Source: an uncultured Salinisphaerales bacterium | GTDB lineage: Bacteria > Pseudomonadota > Gammaproteobacteria > Nevskiales > OUC007 | Assembly (NCBI GenBank): GCA_937896565.1 | Contig: CALBOV010000100.1 | Location: 1 to 45,737 of the forward strand | Direction of reading: 5' to 3' | Length of the DNA stretch: 45,737 bases | Shown: piece after piece, positions 1 to 8,458 of the stretch | Layout of the letters: each line of letters opens with the position of its first letter | Position numbering within the stretch: position 1 is the first letter of the stretch | Program-made: the position numbers and the translations under genes | The notes under the pieces: model-generated | Database searches by the model: none | Told to the model about the DNA's origin: nothing | The model's input: the letters and a program-made list of their open reading frames with translations, nothing else

Positions 1-477
1 CATGTCCCAGGTCGGCAGCAACGCGCAGGGAATGAAGCGACCCGGGTGCGATCCGCACCACTCGTCGATGTGCCAGTCGTTGTAGGCGCGCATGTGCTTG
101 AGCGCCAGCGCCTTGTCGGGTGCCTTGTGGAAACGCCCGCCGTCAAAACCGGGGAAGCTGCCGAAGTTCAGCGACGCGGCGATGCCATTGACATTCATGT
201 CGTCGACCCGGGCGCTGTGATCGTAAACGCCCTTGCGGAGCTGATCGAAGGAGGTCGGCTCCATGCCGTATTCCTCCGGCGGGCGCCCGACAACGGCGTT
301 CAGCCCCACCGATGGCATTTTCATGCCCTGGTATTCCCAGTAGTTGGTGCCGCTTTCGGTTGTCATCAGGGTCGGTGCGGTGGCGAGGTCTTCGCCAGAC
401 AGGTGTTGCTTGAACATGTCCGGCGGCTCGCTGATGTGATCGTCGACGCTGATGATCACCATGTCATTCATCTTCAT
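1..477 (-). CDS. Amidohydrolase-2-like metal-dependent hydrolase (C-terminus cut by window start)
   Basis: Open frame on minus strand from ATG at 477, MKMNDMVIISVDDHISEPPDMFKQHL..., running off the window edge; N-terminal 'SVDDHxxEPP' typical of amidohydro_2 TIM-barrel hydrolases. Absent from the ORF track because it is open at the edge. Confidence 0.75.
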   Translation of the reverse strand, partial: MKMNDMVIISVDDHISEPPDMFKQHLSGEDLATAPTLMTTESGTNYWEYQGMKMPSVGLNAVVGRPPEEYGMEPTSFDQLRKGVYDHSARVDDMNVNGIAASLNFGSFPGFDGGRFHKAPDKALALKHMRAYNDWHIDEWCGSHPGRFIPCALLPTWDM

Positions 478-544
478 GGGTCTCTCCTTCTACGCTACGC
501 GGCTTGGATCGGAAAACCGCAAAGTGATTGTGTTCCCGGGCCGC

Positions 545-1264
545 TCACGGGGCGTACCGGGGTTCTTCGAGCGGCTGAGCCGCAATCCGGGTGAAATCCC
601 GGATCTCGCCGACGCGTCGGGCGCGCCGGGCGCGATCGGGCTGAAAGGTGAAACAGGTCGGCGGCATCCTGGAGGCATCGGACTGCTGCTCCATCGGCCG
701 GGTCCGGCCATGCGCGATCATGTTGCCCCAGCGCAGCAGCCGCGCCGGCTCACGCAGCGACGGCTCCTGCGCGTCGATCCAGCGTCCAAGCTTGTCCAGG
801 CGGGTGCCGGCGATGTCCTCGGGCGTGCGGATGTGAAACCCCGCCTCGCTCCAGGCGAGCAAGGCTTCGCCGTCACGACGGATTTCCGCGTGGCGGGCGC
901 CATCGTCCCCGGGATCGGACACCAGAATGTCGTAAACCACCGGCCTGTCGTCGAAGGCATGGGCTGCGCCGAGCACGGCCAAGTCGTAGAGATGCGTGCA
1001 GTGCGTGGTCTTGTCGCCATGCCGGGCGAAGTCCGCGAGTGGCACACCGGCGAAGGCCTGTTGCAGGGCGTCGACCGCGCCCGGGCAGGTCGTCCACGGC
1101 GCGCGGATCATCTCCGCGTTCACCTGATGGGCAACGCCGCCGGCGTGATGCACGGTCACCGCCATGCAGTGGTAGTCATCTTCCACCGCGGTACGCACGC
1201 AGCCGGGCTCCGGCTCGACGCGGAAGCGGCGGCGGAATCCCGGCCTGTCATCCACGGCAGCCAT
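545..1264 (-). CDS. DUF2889-like protein
   Basis: ORF 545..1330; likely start at ATG 1264 (MAAVDDRPGFRRRFRVEPEPGCVRTAVEDDYHCMAVTVHH...), 4 bp after the thiolase stop; DUF2889-like pattern. Confidence 0.7.
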   Translation of the reverse strand: MAAVDDRPGFRRRFRVEPEPGCVRTAVEDDYHCMAVTVHHAGGVAHQVNAEMIRAPWTTCPGAVDALQQAFAGVPLADFARHGDKTTHCTHLYDLAVLGAAHAFDDRPVVYDILVSDPGDDGARHAEIRRDGEALLAWSEAGFHIRTPEDIAGTRLDKLGRWIDAQEPSLREPARLLRWGNMIAHGRTRPMEQQSDASRMPPTCFTFQPDRARRARRVGEIRDFTRIAAQPLEEPRYAP

Positions 1265-1268
1265 GGGC

Positions 1269-2423
1269 TCAGTCGTTTGCCAGCAGCAACGCGGTGGCCA
1301 GCGGCCCGCCGCCGGAGGTCGCCACGGCAACCCTGGGATTGTTCGAAACCTGTCGTTCGCCGCCCAGACCGCGTAGCTGAGTCACCGCCTCGTGCGCGAA
1401 GCCGAAACCATGAAGCCGGCCTCCCGCGATCTGTCCACCCCCGGTGTTCATCGGCAACTCGCCATCCAGGGCGATGCGGTGGCCGCCCTCGATGAAGCGG
1501 CCGCCCTCGCCGCGTTCACAGAACCCGAGCCCTTCCAGCCAGGTGATGGCCTGAAAGCTGAACCCGTCGTAGAACTGCACGGTATCCACATCGGCGGGCG
1601 TGTAGTCGGTCTGCTTCCAGAGGTCCTCGCCAGTCGGGTAGCAGGACATCCACTCGGCCTGATCCCAGCTGTGGCGTTCCACCGTGCCGGCGAAGGCCGC
1701 GATGCGGATCGGCGTGCAGGTCACCTCGTCCACGGCGTCGCCGGCCGAGACGATCAGCACGGTGGACGCGTCGGTGAAGCGATCGCAGTCGTAGAGACAA
1801 AGTGGCGTGGAGACCATGCGCGCGGACATGTATTCGTCCAGGGTCAACGGCTTGCGCACCAACGCACGGGGGTTGCGTACCCCGTTGGCACGGTCGTTGA
1901 GCGCGATCTGCGCCAGTTGCTCACGGGTCAGGCCATAGCGCTTCACGTGGCGCATGGCGTACTGCGCCGTCCAGTTCGCCGGCGACATCGCATTGAAGGG
2001 CGCGAACCACTGCGAATTGCCGTCCACCGTCTTCTTGCGCATCGGCGGGTATTCATCCGGCCGGGACAGTGCCGCGGCCTCGTACACGGTCCGAAAACAC
2101 AGCACATGGCGCGCCGCGCCGGTCTTCACCGCCATGGCCGCGGCGACGACCGCGCCGAGCTGCGAGGAGATCTCGCCGCCGCCCGCATGCCAGGTCGCCC
2201 GGATGCCCAGGGCGTCGATCAACTCGTCCGCACCCACCGGCGAAAAGCCGAGAAAAACCGGTACGCGACCAGGATAGGTCGACACGCCGTCGATCTGGTC
2301 GATGCTCAGCCCGGCCTCGTCCAGCGCCTCGCGGACCGCGTCCAGCGTCAGCAGCAGCGGATGGCGTTCCAGCCGGACGCCAACCTCCGACTGACCGATG
2401 CCGGTGATATAGGCTTCGGCCAT
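1269..2423 (-). CDS. SCP2-type thiolase-like / Ltp2-like retro-aldolase candidate
   Basis: 384 aa, MAEAYITGIGQSEVG... NTGGGQIAGGRLHGFGFAHEAVTQLRG; 'FYDGFSF' where SCP2 thiolases carry an HDCF-like motif; adjacent DUF35 gene. Confidence 0.8.
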   Translation of the reverse strand: MAEAYITGIGQSEVGVRLERHPLLLTLDAVREALDEAGLSIDQIDGVSTYPGRVPVFLGFSPVGADELIDALGIRATWHAGGGEISSQLGAVVAAAMAVKTGAARHVLCFRTVYEAAALSRPDEYPPMRKKTVDGNSQWFAPFNAMSPANWTAQYAMRHVKRYGLTREQLAQIALNDRANGVRNPRALVRKPLTLDEYMSARMVSTPLCLYDCDRFTDASTVLIVSAGDAVDEVTCTPIRIAAFAGTVERHSWDQAEWMSCYPTGEDLWKQTDYTPADVDTVQFYDGFSFQAITWLEGLGFCERGEGGRFIEGGHRIALDGELPMNTGGGQIAGGRLHGFGFAHEAVTQLRGLGGERQVSNNPRVAVATSGGGPLATALLLAND

Positions 2424-2424
2424 C

Positions 2425-2823
2425 TCAATCCACCTTCTCGAACAGCGGGTAGTGAATCTCGCCCTGCTGCTCGAAGCTCACGCGAACCTTGTCGCCGATG
2501 TCCACGGCATCGGGCTCGCAGCCGATGATGTTGGTCGTCAGGTACACGCCGGGCGCACCGTCGATGGTCACGCGGGCGATCACGAAGGGAACCTCCATGT
2601 TCGGCGCCCAGGGCTGGTAGTTCACGGTGAAGGTATCGACCACACCGGTCCCGGCCACGGCTTCCGGCGCCACCCGGTCGGACAGGCAATGCCGGCACAC
2701 CGGTCGCGGCGGATGAATGAATTCCTTGCAGTCCTGACAACGCATCAGGCGCAGTTCACCGTCGGCTCCACCCGTCCAGAACGGGCGGTTGACGGCATCC
2801 AGCTTGGGAACGGGGCGGGTCAT
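2425..2823 (-). CDS. DUF35 Zn-ribbon/OB-fold acyl-CoA-binding protein
   Basis: 132 aa; CQDC...CRHC zinc ribbon followed by OB-like region; 1 bp from the thiolase gene. Confidence 0.85.
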   Translation of the reverse strand: MTRPVPKLDAVNRPFWTGGADGELRLMRCQDCKEFIHPPRPVCRHCLSDRVAPEAVAGTGVVDTFTVNYQPWAPNMEVPFVIARVTIDGAPGVYLTTNIIGCEPDAVDIGDKVRVSFEQQGEIHYPLFEKVD

Positions 2824-2894
2824 GCGGAGCTAGGCCTCCCGGCGCGGATACGATGCGACCTGCGCCATGCGCACAGGCTTTCGGGTGGATCGGA

Positions 2895-3095
2895 TCAGTC
2901 GTCGTCCTCGACGATGGTGATGATGCGTTCGGGGCAGGCTCGCGCACCGCGTCGGGCGAGTTTCTCCTCGCCGCCCGGCACATCGATCTCCTCCACCGCG
3001 ATGTAGCCATCTTCGTCCAACGGGAACAGTTCGGCTGACACCGCCGCGCAGCGCGCATTGCCCACGCAGGCAGCCTTTTCAATTCGGATTTTCAT
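2895..3095 (-). CDS. Small [3Fe-4S]-type ferredoxin (P450-partner type)
   Basis: 66 aa, MKIRIEKAACVGNARCAAVSAELF...ARACPERIITIVEDDD; three-Cys pattern CX5C...CP. Confidence 0.85.
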   Translation of the reverse strand: MKIRIEKAACVGNARCAAVSAELFPLDEDGYIAVEEIDVPGGEEKLARRGARACPERIITIVEDDD

Positions 3096-3185
3096 GTCTC
3101 ACTCCGGTGTTTGAAGCCGAATTTTTCAGCGGCTGGATCTGAGTACCAGCCTGGGCTCGTTTATCGCATATCTCGCACTGCCATA

Positions 3186-3198
3186 CAACAGTGGTGTT
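3186..3198 (+). promoter_or_regulatory. Candidate operator copy 1: CAACAGTGGTGTT
   Basis: Matches 13-mer CAACA[AG][TC]GGTG[TA][TC] shared with 3236..3248 and the reverse complement of 33378..33390; lies in the divergent intergenic region. Confidence 0.55.
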
Positions 3199-3231
3199 CA
3201 TTAAAGGGCGCGAACCCGTTGCTTGACGCAC

Positions 3232-3250
3232 TAGTCAACAATGGTGACTA
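3232..3250 (+). promoter_or_regulatory. Candidate operator copy 2: TAGTCAacaatggTGACTA perfect inverted repeat
   Basis: 6-bp perfect arms (TAGTCA/TGACTA) with 7-bp spacer; contains CAACAATGGTGAC (3236..3248), exactly 50 bp downstream of copy 1. Confidence 0.65.
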
Positions 3251-3314
3251 TAAACGTCCAACAGGCTGTTCCAAGCAGCCGAAAACGACAACGGGACGAG
3301 GAGACGAAACGCCC

Positions 3315-4082
3315 GTGGCGCTCTATACGACCATTCACCTGCACAACGTGACGGCGGGCCAGGATGACGCCTACGCGCAGTGGTTCGATGGCCCGCATCG
3401 CGACGGGCTCTCGCGGCTGCGTGGCTTCAGGGGAGCCGACCGCTACGAGGTCACGCCCGAGCAGATCATGCCGGACATCCCGCAGCCCTGGCGGTTCATG
3501 AGCGTCTACGACTTCGACCTGCCCGACCCGGCGATCGACGTGCCGGCGCTGGGACCGCTGATCGCCGAGGCCCGCGACACCGGACTGACCGCTGACGACA
3601 CCACCGAGCGGCTCTACACCTATCGCCTGTTCACCGACTGGAAAATGAGCCCGAACTGGGACGACACCCAGCCGTTCTCCGGGATCAGCCTGATCCTCGG
3701 CAACTACGTGATCGGTCGCTACGACGAGTACCAGCAGTGGTACGAGGACGTGCACAGCAACGAGGTGATCAACGTGCCGGGCCATGTCGGCATGAAGCGC
3801 GGCGAGCTGTCGGAGCATCAGATCGCGCCGAAGCACTACTGCCCGGGCGACCAGCTGATTCTCTGCGCGCAGCAGAGCGACGACCTCATGTTCACGCTCC
3901 GGGATTTCAGCGCCCGCGCCCGCGGCGTCAGTCCCAGTGGCGTGGCGATGCAGCCGCGCAAGGAACAGGCGGGCTCGTTCGCCCGCACCGTGCACTACTT
4001 CAGGAAGGTCAGCGGCTCCGACTTCTGGCCGGGCGGCATCGCCTATGCCGGCGATTTGTCGGTTTACCCGCCGCAGGACTGA
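3315..4082 (+). CDS. Hypothetical protein, tandem dimeric alpha/beta-barrel (EthD-like) halves
   Basis: Likely GTG start at 3315 (M/VALYTTIHLHNVTAGQDDAYAQWFDGPHRDGL...); internal similarity 'DDAYAQWFDGPHRDGLSRLRGFRGADRYE' versus 'YDEYQQWYEDVHSNEVINVPGHVGMKRGE'. Confidence 0.7.
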   Translation: MALYTTIHLHNVTAGQDDAYAQWFDGPHRDGLSRLRGFRGADRYEVTPEQIMPDIPQPWRFMSVYDFDLPDPAIDVPALGPLIAEARDTGLTADDTTERLYTYRLFTDWKMSPNWDDTQPFSGISLILGNYVIGRYDEYQQWYEDVHSNEVINVPGHVGMKRGELSEHQIAPKHYCPGDQLILCAQQSDDLMFTLRDFSARARGVSPSGVAMQPRKEQAGSFARTVHYFRKVSGSDFWPGGIAYAGDLSVYPPQD

Positions 4083-4106
4083 AGGCCGACCAGCAGGAGG
4101 GATTCC

Positions 4107-4847
4107 GTGTCATCAAGAGTCATCGTGATCACCGGCGCAGGCGTCGGACTGGGCCGCGCGCTGGCGCGACGCTTCGTCGCCGATGGCGAACAGGTCGTGC
4201 TGCTGGGCCGCACGGCCGCCAAGGTCGAGGCGGTCGCGGAGGAACTGGGCGAGGCGGCCATGGCGATCGGCTGCGATGTCGCTTCACCGGAATCGGTCAA
4301 CGCGGCCTTCGCGCTCATCGCCGAACGGCATGGTCGCATCGACGACCTGATCAACAATGCCGCGATCTACGAGCCATTCACGGTCGCGGAAGCGGCTGAC
4401 GAACAGATTCTGAACATCGTCAACACCAACCTGTCCGGCGCGATCTTCTGCGCCCGCGCCGCCATCGGGCTGCTGAACGCCGGCGGACACATCATCAACG
4501 TGAGCAGCGAGTCGGTGGGCATGACGTTCCCGATGCTCAACATCTATGCCGCCGCCAAGGCCGGGCTGGAACGCTTCGGCGAGGGACTGCGCCACGAACT
4601 GGAGCCCGACGGCATCCGCGTCACCAATGTCCGCGCCGGCCAGATGTACGAGGAAGGCAAGACCTGGGACATCGACCCGGGCGTCGCCGGACGCTTCATG
4701 CAGGCCACCATGGCCGTGGGCCTGAACCTGCGCGAACGTCCGATCTCGCACTACAACTCGGTGACCGACGTGTTCCGCAACCTGCTGGACCTGCCGCCCG
4801 ACGTGCAGGTCGGCACGATGCACATCGGCGCACGCCGGCCGGCATGA
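4107..4847 (+). CDS. Short-chain dehydrogenase/reductase
   Basis: 246 aa; TGAGVGLGRA Rossmann motif, NNAA, YAAAK catalytic motif. Confidence 0.9.
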   Translation: MSSRVIVITGAGVGLGRALARRFVADGEQVVLLGRTAAKVEAVAEELGEAAMAIGCDVASPESVNAAFALIAERHGRIDDLINNAAIYEPFTVAEAADEQILNIVNTNLSGAIFCARAAIGLLNAGGHIINVSSESVGMTFPMLNIYAAAKAGLERFGEGLRHELEPDGIRVTNVRAGQMYEEGKTWDIDPGVAGRFMQATMAVGLNLRERPISHYNSVTDVFRNLLDLPPDVQVGTMHIGARRPA

Positions 4848-6520
4848 GTACCGGGGCCATGGACGAGCAGGTCGACTTCATCATCGTCGGCAGCGGCGCC
4901 GGCTCGATGGCCGCCGCGCTGGTACTGCGCGACGCCGGCAAGCGGGTGCTGATCCTGGAAAAATCCGACCTGGTCGGCGGCACCACCGCCACCTCCGGCG
5001 GCGTCATGTGGATTCCGAACAACCGCTTCATGCGGGAGGACGGGATTCCCGATGGCACCGACCAGGCGATCGCCTATCTGGACGCCGTGGTCGGCGATCA
5101 TGACGACCGCCCGGGCGCCAGCGCCGAACGACGCAAGGCCTACGTCGAACAGTCGCCCCAACTGCTCGACTTTCTGGTCGATCACGGCCTGGCGTTCCGA
5201 CGTATTCCGTCCTGGCCGGACTACTACGATGCGCCGGGCGCCTCGGTGCCGGGCCGGGCCGTGGTGTCGACGCTGTTCGATATCAAGCAGCTCGGCGAAT
5301 GGATGGACAAGCTGCGTCCCGGCTTTCTGCCCCTGCCCGCCAATCTGGACGAGGCCATGCAGCTGCCGCTGCTCAAGCGCAGCTGGGCCGCCAAGGGCGT
5401 GCTGCTGCGCATCCTCTGGCGCGTCATCGTCGACAAGTTCACCGGCCGCAAGCGCGCGACAGCCGGCCACGCCCTGCAAGGCCAGATGCTGAACGCCGCG
5501 CTCAAGGCCGGCGCCGACATCCGACTCAACACCCCGGTCCGGGAACTGATCGTTGAAGACGACCGCGTCAGCGGCGTGGTCGTCGCCACCGCCTCGGGCG
5601 ACCGCCGCATCGGCGCCGGGCTGGGCGTGCTGATCAATGCCGGCGGGGTTTCCCGCAATCAGGCTCTGCTGGACAAGCACATGCCCGGCATCCAGGCCGA
5701 CTGGTCCAGCGTTCAGCTCAACGATACCGGCGAGATGATCGAGGAAGGCGCCCGCATCGGCGGAGCGCTTGCGCAGATGGCGGACCGCCTGGGCATGCCC
5801 AGTGCCATGCCACCCGGCGTTGACGTGACCGCGATCAAGCCGGGCCTGCAGAACGACATGTGCAAGCCGCACGCGATCGTGGTCGACCAGACCGGCACCC
5901 GCTACGCCCGCGAGTCCTGCTCGCATGTGGAGTTCACCCGCCTGATGGTGGAACGCGACCGCGACGTGCCTGCCGTGCCGAGCTGGATGGTCTTCGACAG
6001 CCAGTACCTGGGCAAATACATGCTGGCCGGCAGCATGCCCGGACCCAAGAAGCCGCCGGAGTGGTTTGACCAGAAATTCCTGGTCCAGGGCGAGACCCTG
6101 GACGAACTGGCCACGGCCTGTGACATGGAACCGGCCACGCTGAACGCCACGGTGGACCGCTTCAACGGCTTCGTCCGCCAGGGGCATGACGACGACTTCC
6201 AGCGCGGTGACGCGCCCTACGATCAATGGGTTGGCGATCCGCTCCACGACCCGTCGAAAACGCTGGGCAGCCTCGAGCAGAGACCGTTCTTCGCGGTGCC
6301 GTTCTACCCGGGCGACGTCGGCACCTTCGGCGGCCTCGTCACCGATGCCAGCGCGCGGGTGCTCCGCGGCGATGGCTCGGTCATCAACGGGCTCTACGCG
6401 ACGGGCACCTCGACGGCCTCGGTCATGGGAGCCGTCGAACCCGGCCCGGGCGGCAGCATCGGCCCCTCCATGACCTGGGGTTATGTCGCGGCACGACACG
6501 CTCTGAAAAACACCACCTGA
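4844..6520 (+). CDS. FAD-dependent 3-ketosteroid dehydrogenase-like flavoprotein (KstD/fumarate reductase family)
   Basis: 558 aa; IIVGSGAGSMAAA, GGTTATSGGVMWIPNN, C-terminal GSIGPSMTWGYVAA; 4-bp overlap with upstream SDR. Confidence 0.85.
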   Translation: MSTGAMDEQVDFIIVGSGAGSMAAALVLRDAGKRVLILEKSDLVGGTTATSGGVMWIPNNRFMREDGIPDGTDQAIAYLDAVVGDHDDRPGASAERRKAYVEQSPQLLDFLVDHGLAFRRIPSWPDYYDAPGASVPGRAVVSTLFDIKQLGEWMDKLRPGFLPLPANLDEAMQLPLLKRSWAAKGVLLRILWRVIVDKFTGRKRATAGHALQGQMLNAALKAGADIRLNTPVRELIVEDDRVSGVVVATASGDRRIGAGLGVLINAGGVSRNQALLDKHMPGIQADWSSVQLNDTGEMIEEGARIGGALAQMADRLGMPSAMPPGVDVTAIKPGLQNDMCKPHAIVVDQTGTRYARESCSHVEFTRLMVERDRDVPAVPSWMVFDSQYLGKYMLAGSMPGPKKPPEWFDQKFLVQGETLDELATACDMEPATLNATVDRFNGFVRQGHDDDFQRGDAPYDQWVGDPLHDPSKTLGSLEQRPFFAVPFYPGDVGTFGGLVTDASARVLRGDGSVINGLYATGTSTASVMGAVEPGPGGSIGPSMTWGYVAARHALKNTT

Positions 6521-6582
6521 TCGCCTGCCAGGCGACCCCGAATCACCGGCGACGCAGCCGCCAAACGACAGAGGATTCAGAC

Positions 6583-8049
6583 ATGGACACGCTTCCCGAG
6601 GGCAAGCTCTACATCAACGGCGACGTCCGCCCCGCTGGCGGCCACGCGACCTACGACAACATCAATCCATGGACCGGCAAGGTCGTGGGCCAGGCCGCCG
6701 ATGCCACCGCCGAGGATGTGGATCTGGCGATCCAGGCGGCGCGTACCGCCTTTGATGACACCGACTGGTCGCAGGACCCGGCCGCGCGGCTGGAACTGCT
6801 CAAGACGTACCGTGACCTGATGGTCGCCAACCGCGACAAGCTGGTCCAGATCGCACGACTGGAGGCCGGCGCGGCGATCGGTGCCGCGGCACGGGCGCAG
6901 ATCGACGGTGCCCTCAACGGCATGAATGATTTGCTGAACTGTTTCTCCGACGTCACCTGGTCCGAGGATCGCGGCGTCAAGAACGAATACGGCTTCGACA
7001 CCAAACGCCTGGTGCTGCGTGAGGCGGTTGGCGTCGTCGGCGCGATCACGCCCTGGAACGTGCCGCTTTACGTCAACGTCGGCAAGGTGATCGCCGCCCT
7101 GCTCGCCGGCTGCACCGTGGTGCTGAAGCCGGCGCCGGACACGCCGCTGATGGGCGCGATCATGGGCGAGCTGGCGGCGGAGGCCGGTTTCCCGCCCGGC
7201 GTGTTCAACGTCGTCACGTCACGCCATGCGGCCATGGCCGGCGAAATGCTGACCCGCGACGAGCGCGTCGACCTGATTTCCTTCACCGGCTCCACCGCGG
7301 TGGGCAAGCTGATCATGGAAAACGGCGCGCCGACCCTCAAGCGCGTGTTCCTGGAACTGGGCGGCAAGTCGGCCTACATCGTGCTGGACGACGCCCCCGA
7401 GTTCGCCCGCGTGGTCATGGGCTCCATGGTCGTGTTCCACGCCGGCCAGGGTTGCGCCTATCCGACCCGGCTGCTGGTGCCCAGAAGCCGCTACGAGGAA
7501 GCGGTGCAGGCCTTGCAGATGGCCTACGCCGGCTTCGCCGACAAGTGGGGCCATTTCGATGAACCGACCTGCATGATGGGTCCGCTGATCTCCAAACGGC
7601 AGATGGACCGGGTGCTGAACTACATCGAGATCGGTCAGCAGGAAGGCGCCCGGCTGCTCGCCGGCGGCAAGGCCCGTCCCGACATGGGCGACGGCTATTT
7701 TGTCGAACCGACCTGCTTTGTCGACGTCAGCAACGACATGCGCATCGCCCAGGAGGAAATCTTCGGGCCGGTGCTGGTCGTGATTCCCTACGAGGACGAC
7801 GACGACGCGGTGCGCATCGCCAACGACAGCATCTACGGGCTGGGTGGAGCGGTGTTCGGTGACACGCAGCGTGCCCTGGGCGTGGTCAAGCGCATCCGGG
7901 CCGGCGCGCTGAGCGTCAACGGCGGCATGAGCATCACCGGCGACCTGCCGTTCGGCGGCTACAAGCAAAGCGGCATGGGCCGCGAATGGGGTCGCGAGGG
8001 CATCGAGGAGTTCACCGAGATCAAGGCCATCGGCATCCGCGCCTCCTGA
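6583..8049 (+). CDS. Aldehyde dehydrogenase
   Basis: Start ATG 6583 (MDTLPEGKLYINGDVRPAGG...); PWNVPL, FTGSTAVGK, LELGGKS, catalytic Cys in GQGCAYPTR. Confidence 0.92.
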   Translation: MDTLPEGKLYINGDVRPAGGHATYDNINPWTGKVVGQAADATAEDVDLAIQAARTAFDDTDWSQDPAARLELLKTYRDLMVANRDKLVQIARLEAGAAIGAAARAQIDGALNGMNDLLNCFSDVTWSEDRGVKNEYGFDTKRLVLREAVGVVGAITPWNVPLYVNVGKVIAALLAGCTVVLKPAPDTPLMGAIMGELAAEAGFPPGVFNVVTSRHAAMAGEMLTRDERVDLISFTGSTAVGKLIMENGAPTLKRVFLELGGKSAYIVLDDAPEFARVVMGSMVVFHAGQGCAYPTRLLVPRSRYEEAVQALQMAYAGFADKWGHFDEPTCMMGPLISKRQMDRVLNYIEIGQQEGARLLAGGKARPDMGDGYFVEPTCFVDVSNDMRIAQEEIFGPVLVVIPYEDDDDAVRIANDSIYGLGGAVFGDTQRALGVVKRIRAGALSVNGGMSITGDLPFGGYKQSGMGREWGREGIEEFTEIKAIGIRAS

Positions 8050-8058
8050 GCGCCCGCG

Positions 8059-8442
8059 ATGTTTCCACGCATCTTCCTCTTGGTCATGGCCGCGGGCTGG
8101 ACGCCATTCGGCGTCTACTGCCTGCTGTTTCCGGAAGCGCTGGCCGGCATCTCCGGCGTTCAGGCATCCGGCACGATGGCGATCACGGAGCTGCGTGCGA
8201 TGTACGGCGGCGTGCAGACCGCCATCGGCTTGTCGGCCCTGCTCGGCGGCCTGCGCGTCATCCGCATGGACCAGGCCCTGCTGGTGCAGGTGGTCGCATT
8301 GGGAGGCCTGGGCATCGCCCGGCTGGGCACCGCCGTCGTATCCGGCGACTGGAGTGCCTACACGCTGGGCGCGCTGGGCTTCGAATGGGTCACGCTGCTG
8401 CTGTCACTCGCCGCCCTGCGAAGGGTGGCGCAAACCGCCTGA
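8059..8442 (+). CDS. DUF4345-like membrane protein
   Basis: 127 aa, about four hydrophobic segments; 'ELRAMYGGVQTAIGL' pattern recalls DUF4345. Confidence 0.65.
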   Translation: MFPRIFLLVMAAGWTPFGVYCLLFPEALAGISGVQASGTMAITELRAMYGGVQTAIGLSALLGGLRVIRMDQALLVQVVALGGLGIARLGTAVVSGDWSAYTLGALGFEWVTLLLSLAALRRVAQTA

Positions 8443-8458
8443 ATCGACGCCGAGGCGA

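Noticed and set aside
452-2528. Plus-strand ORFs 452..1495 and 1392..2528
   Set aside because: Antisense to DUF2889-like and thiolase-like genes, whose motifs clearly identify the coding strand.
4751-6499. 582-aa minus-strand ORF
   Set aside because: Shadow of the KstD-like flavoprotein gene; no recognisable motifs.
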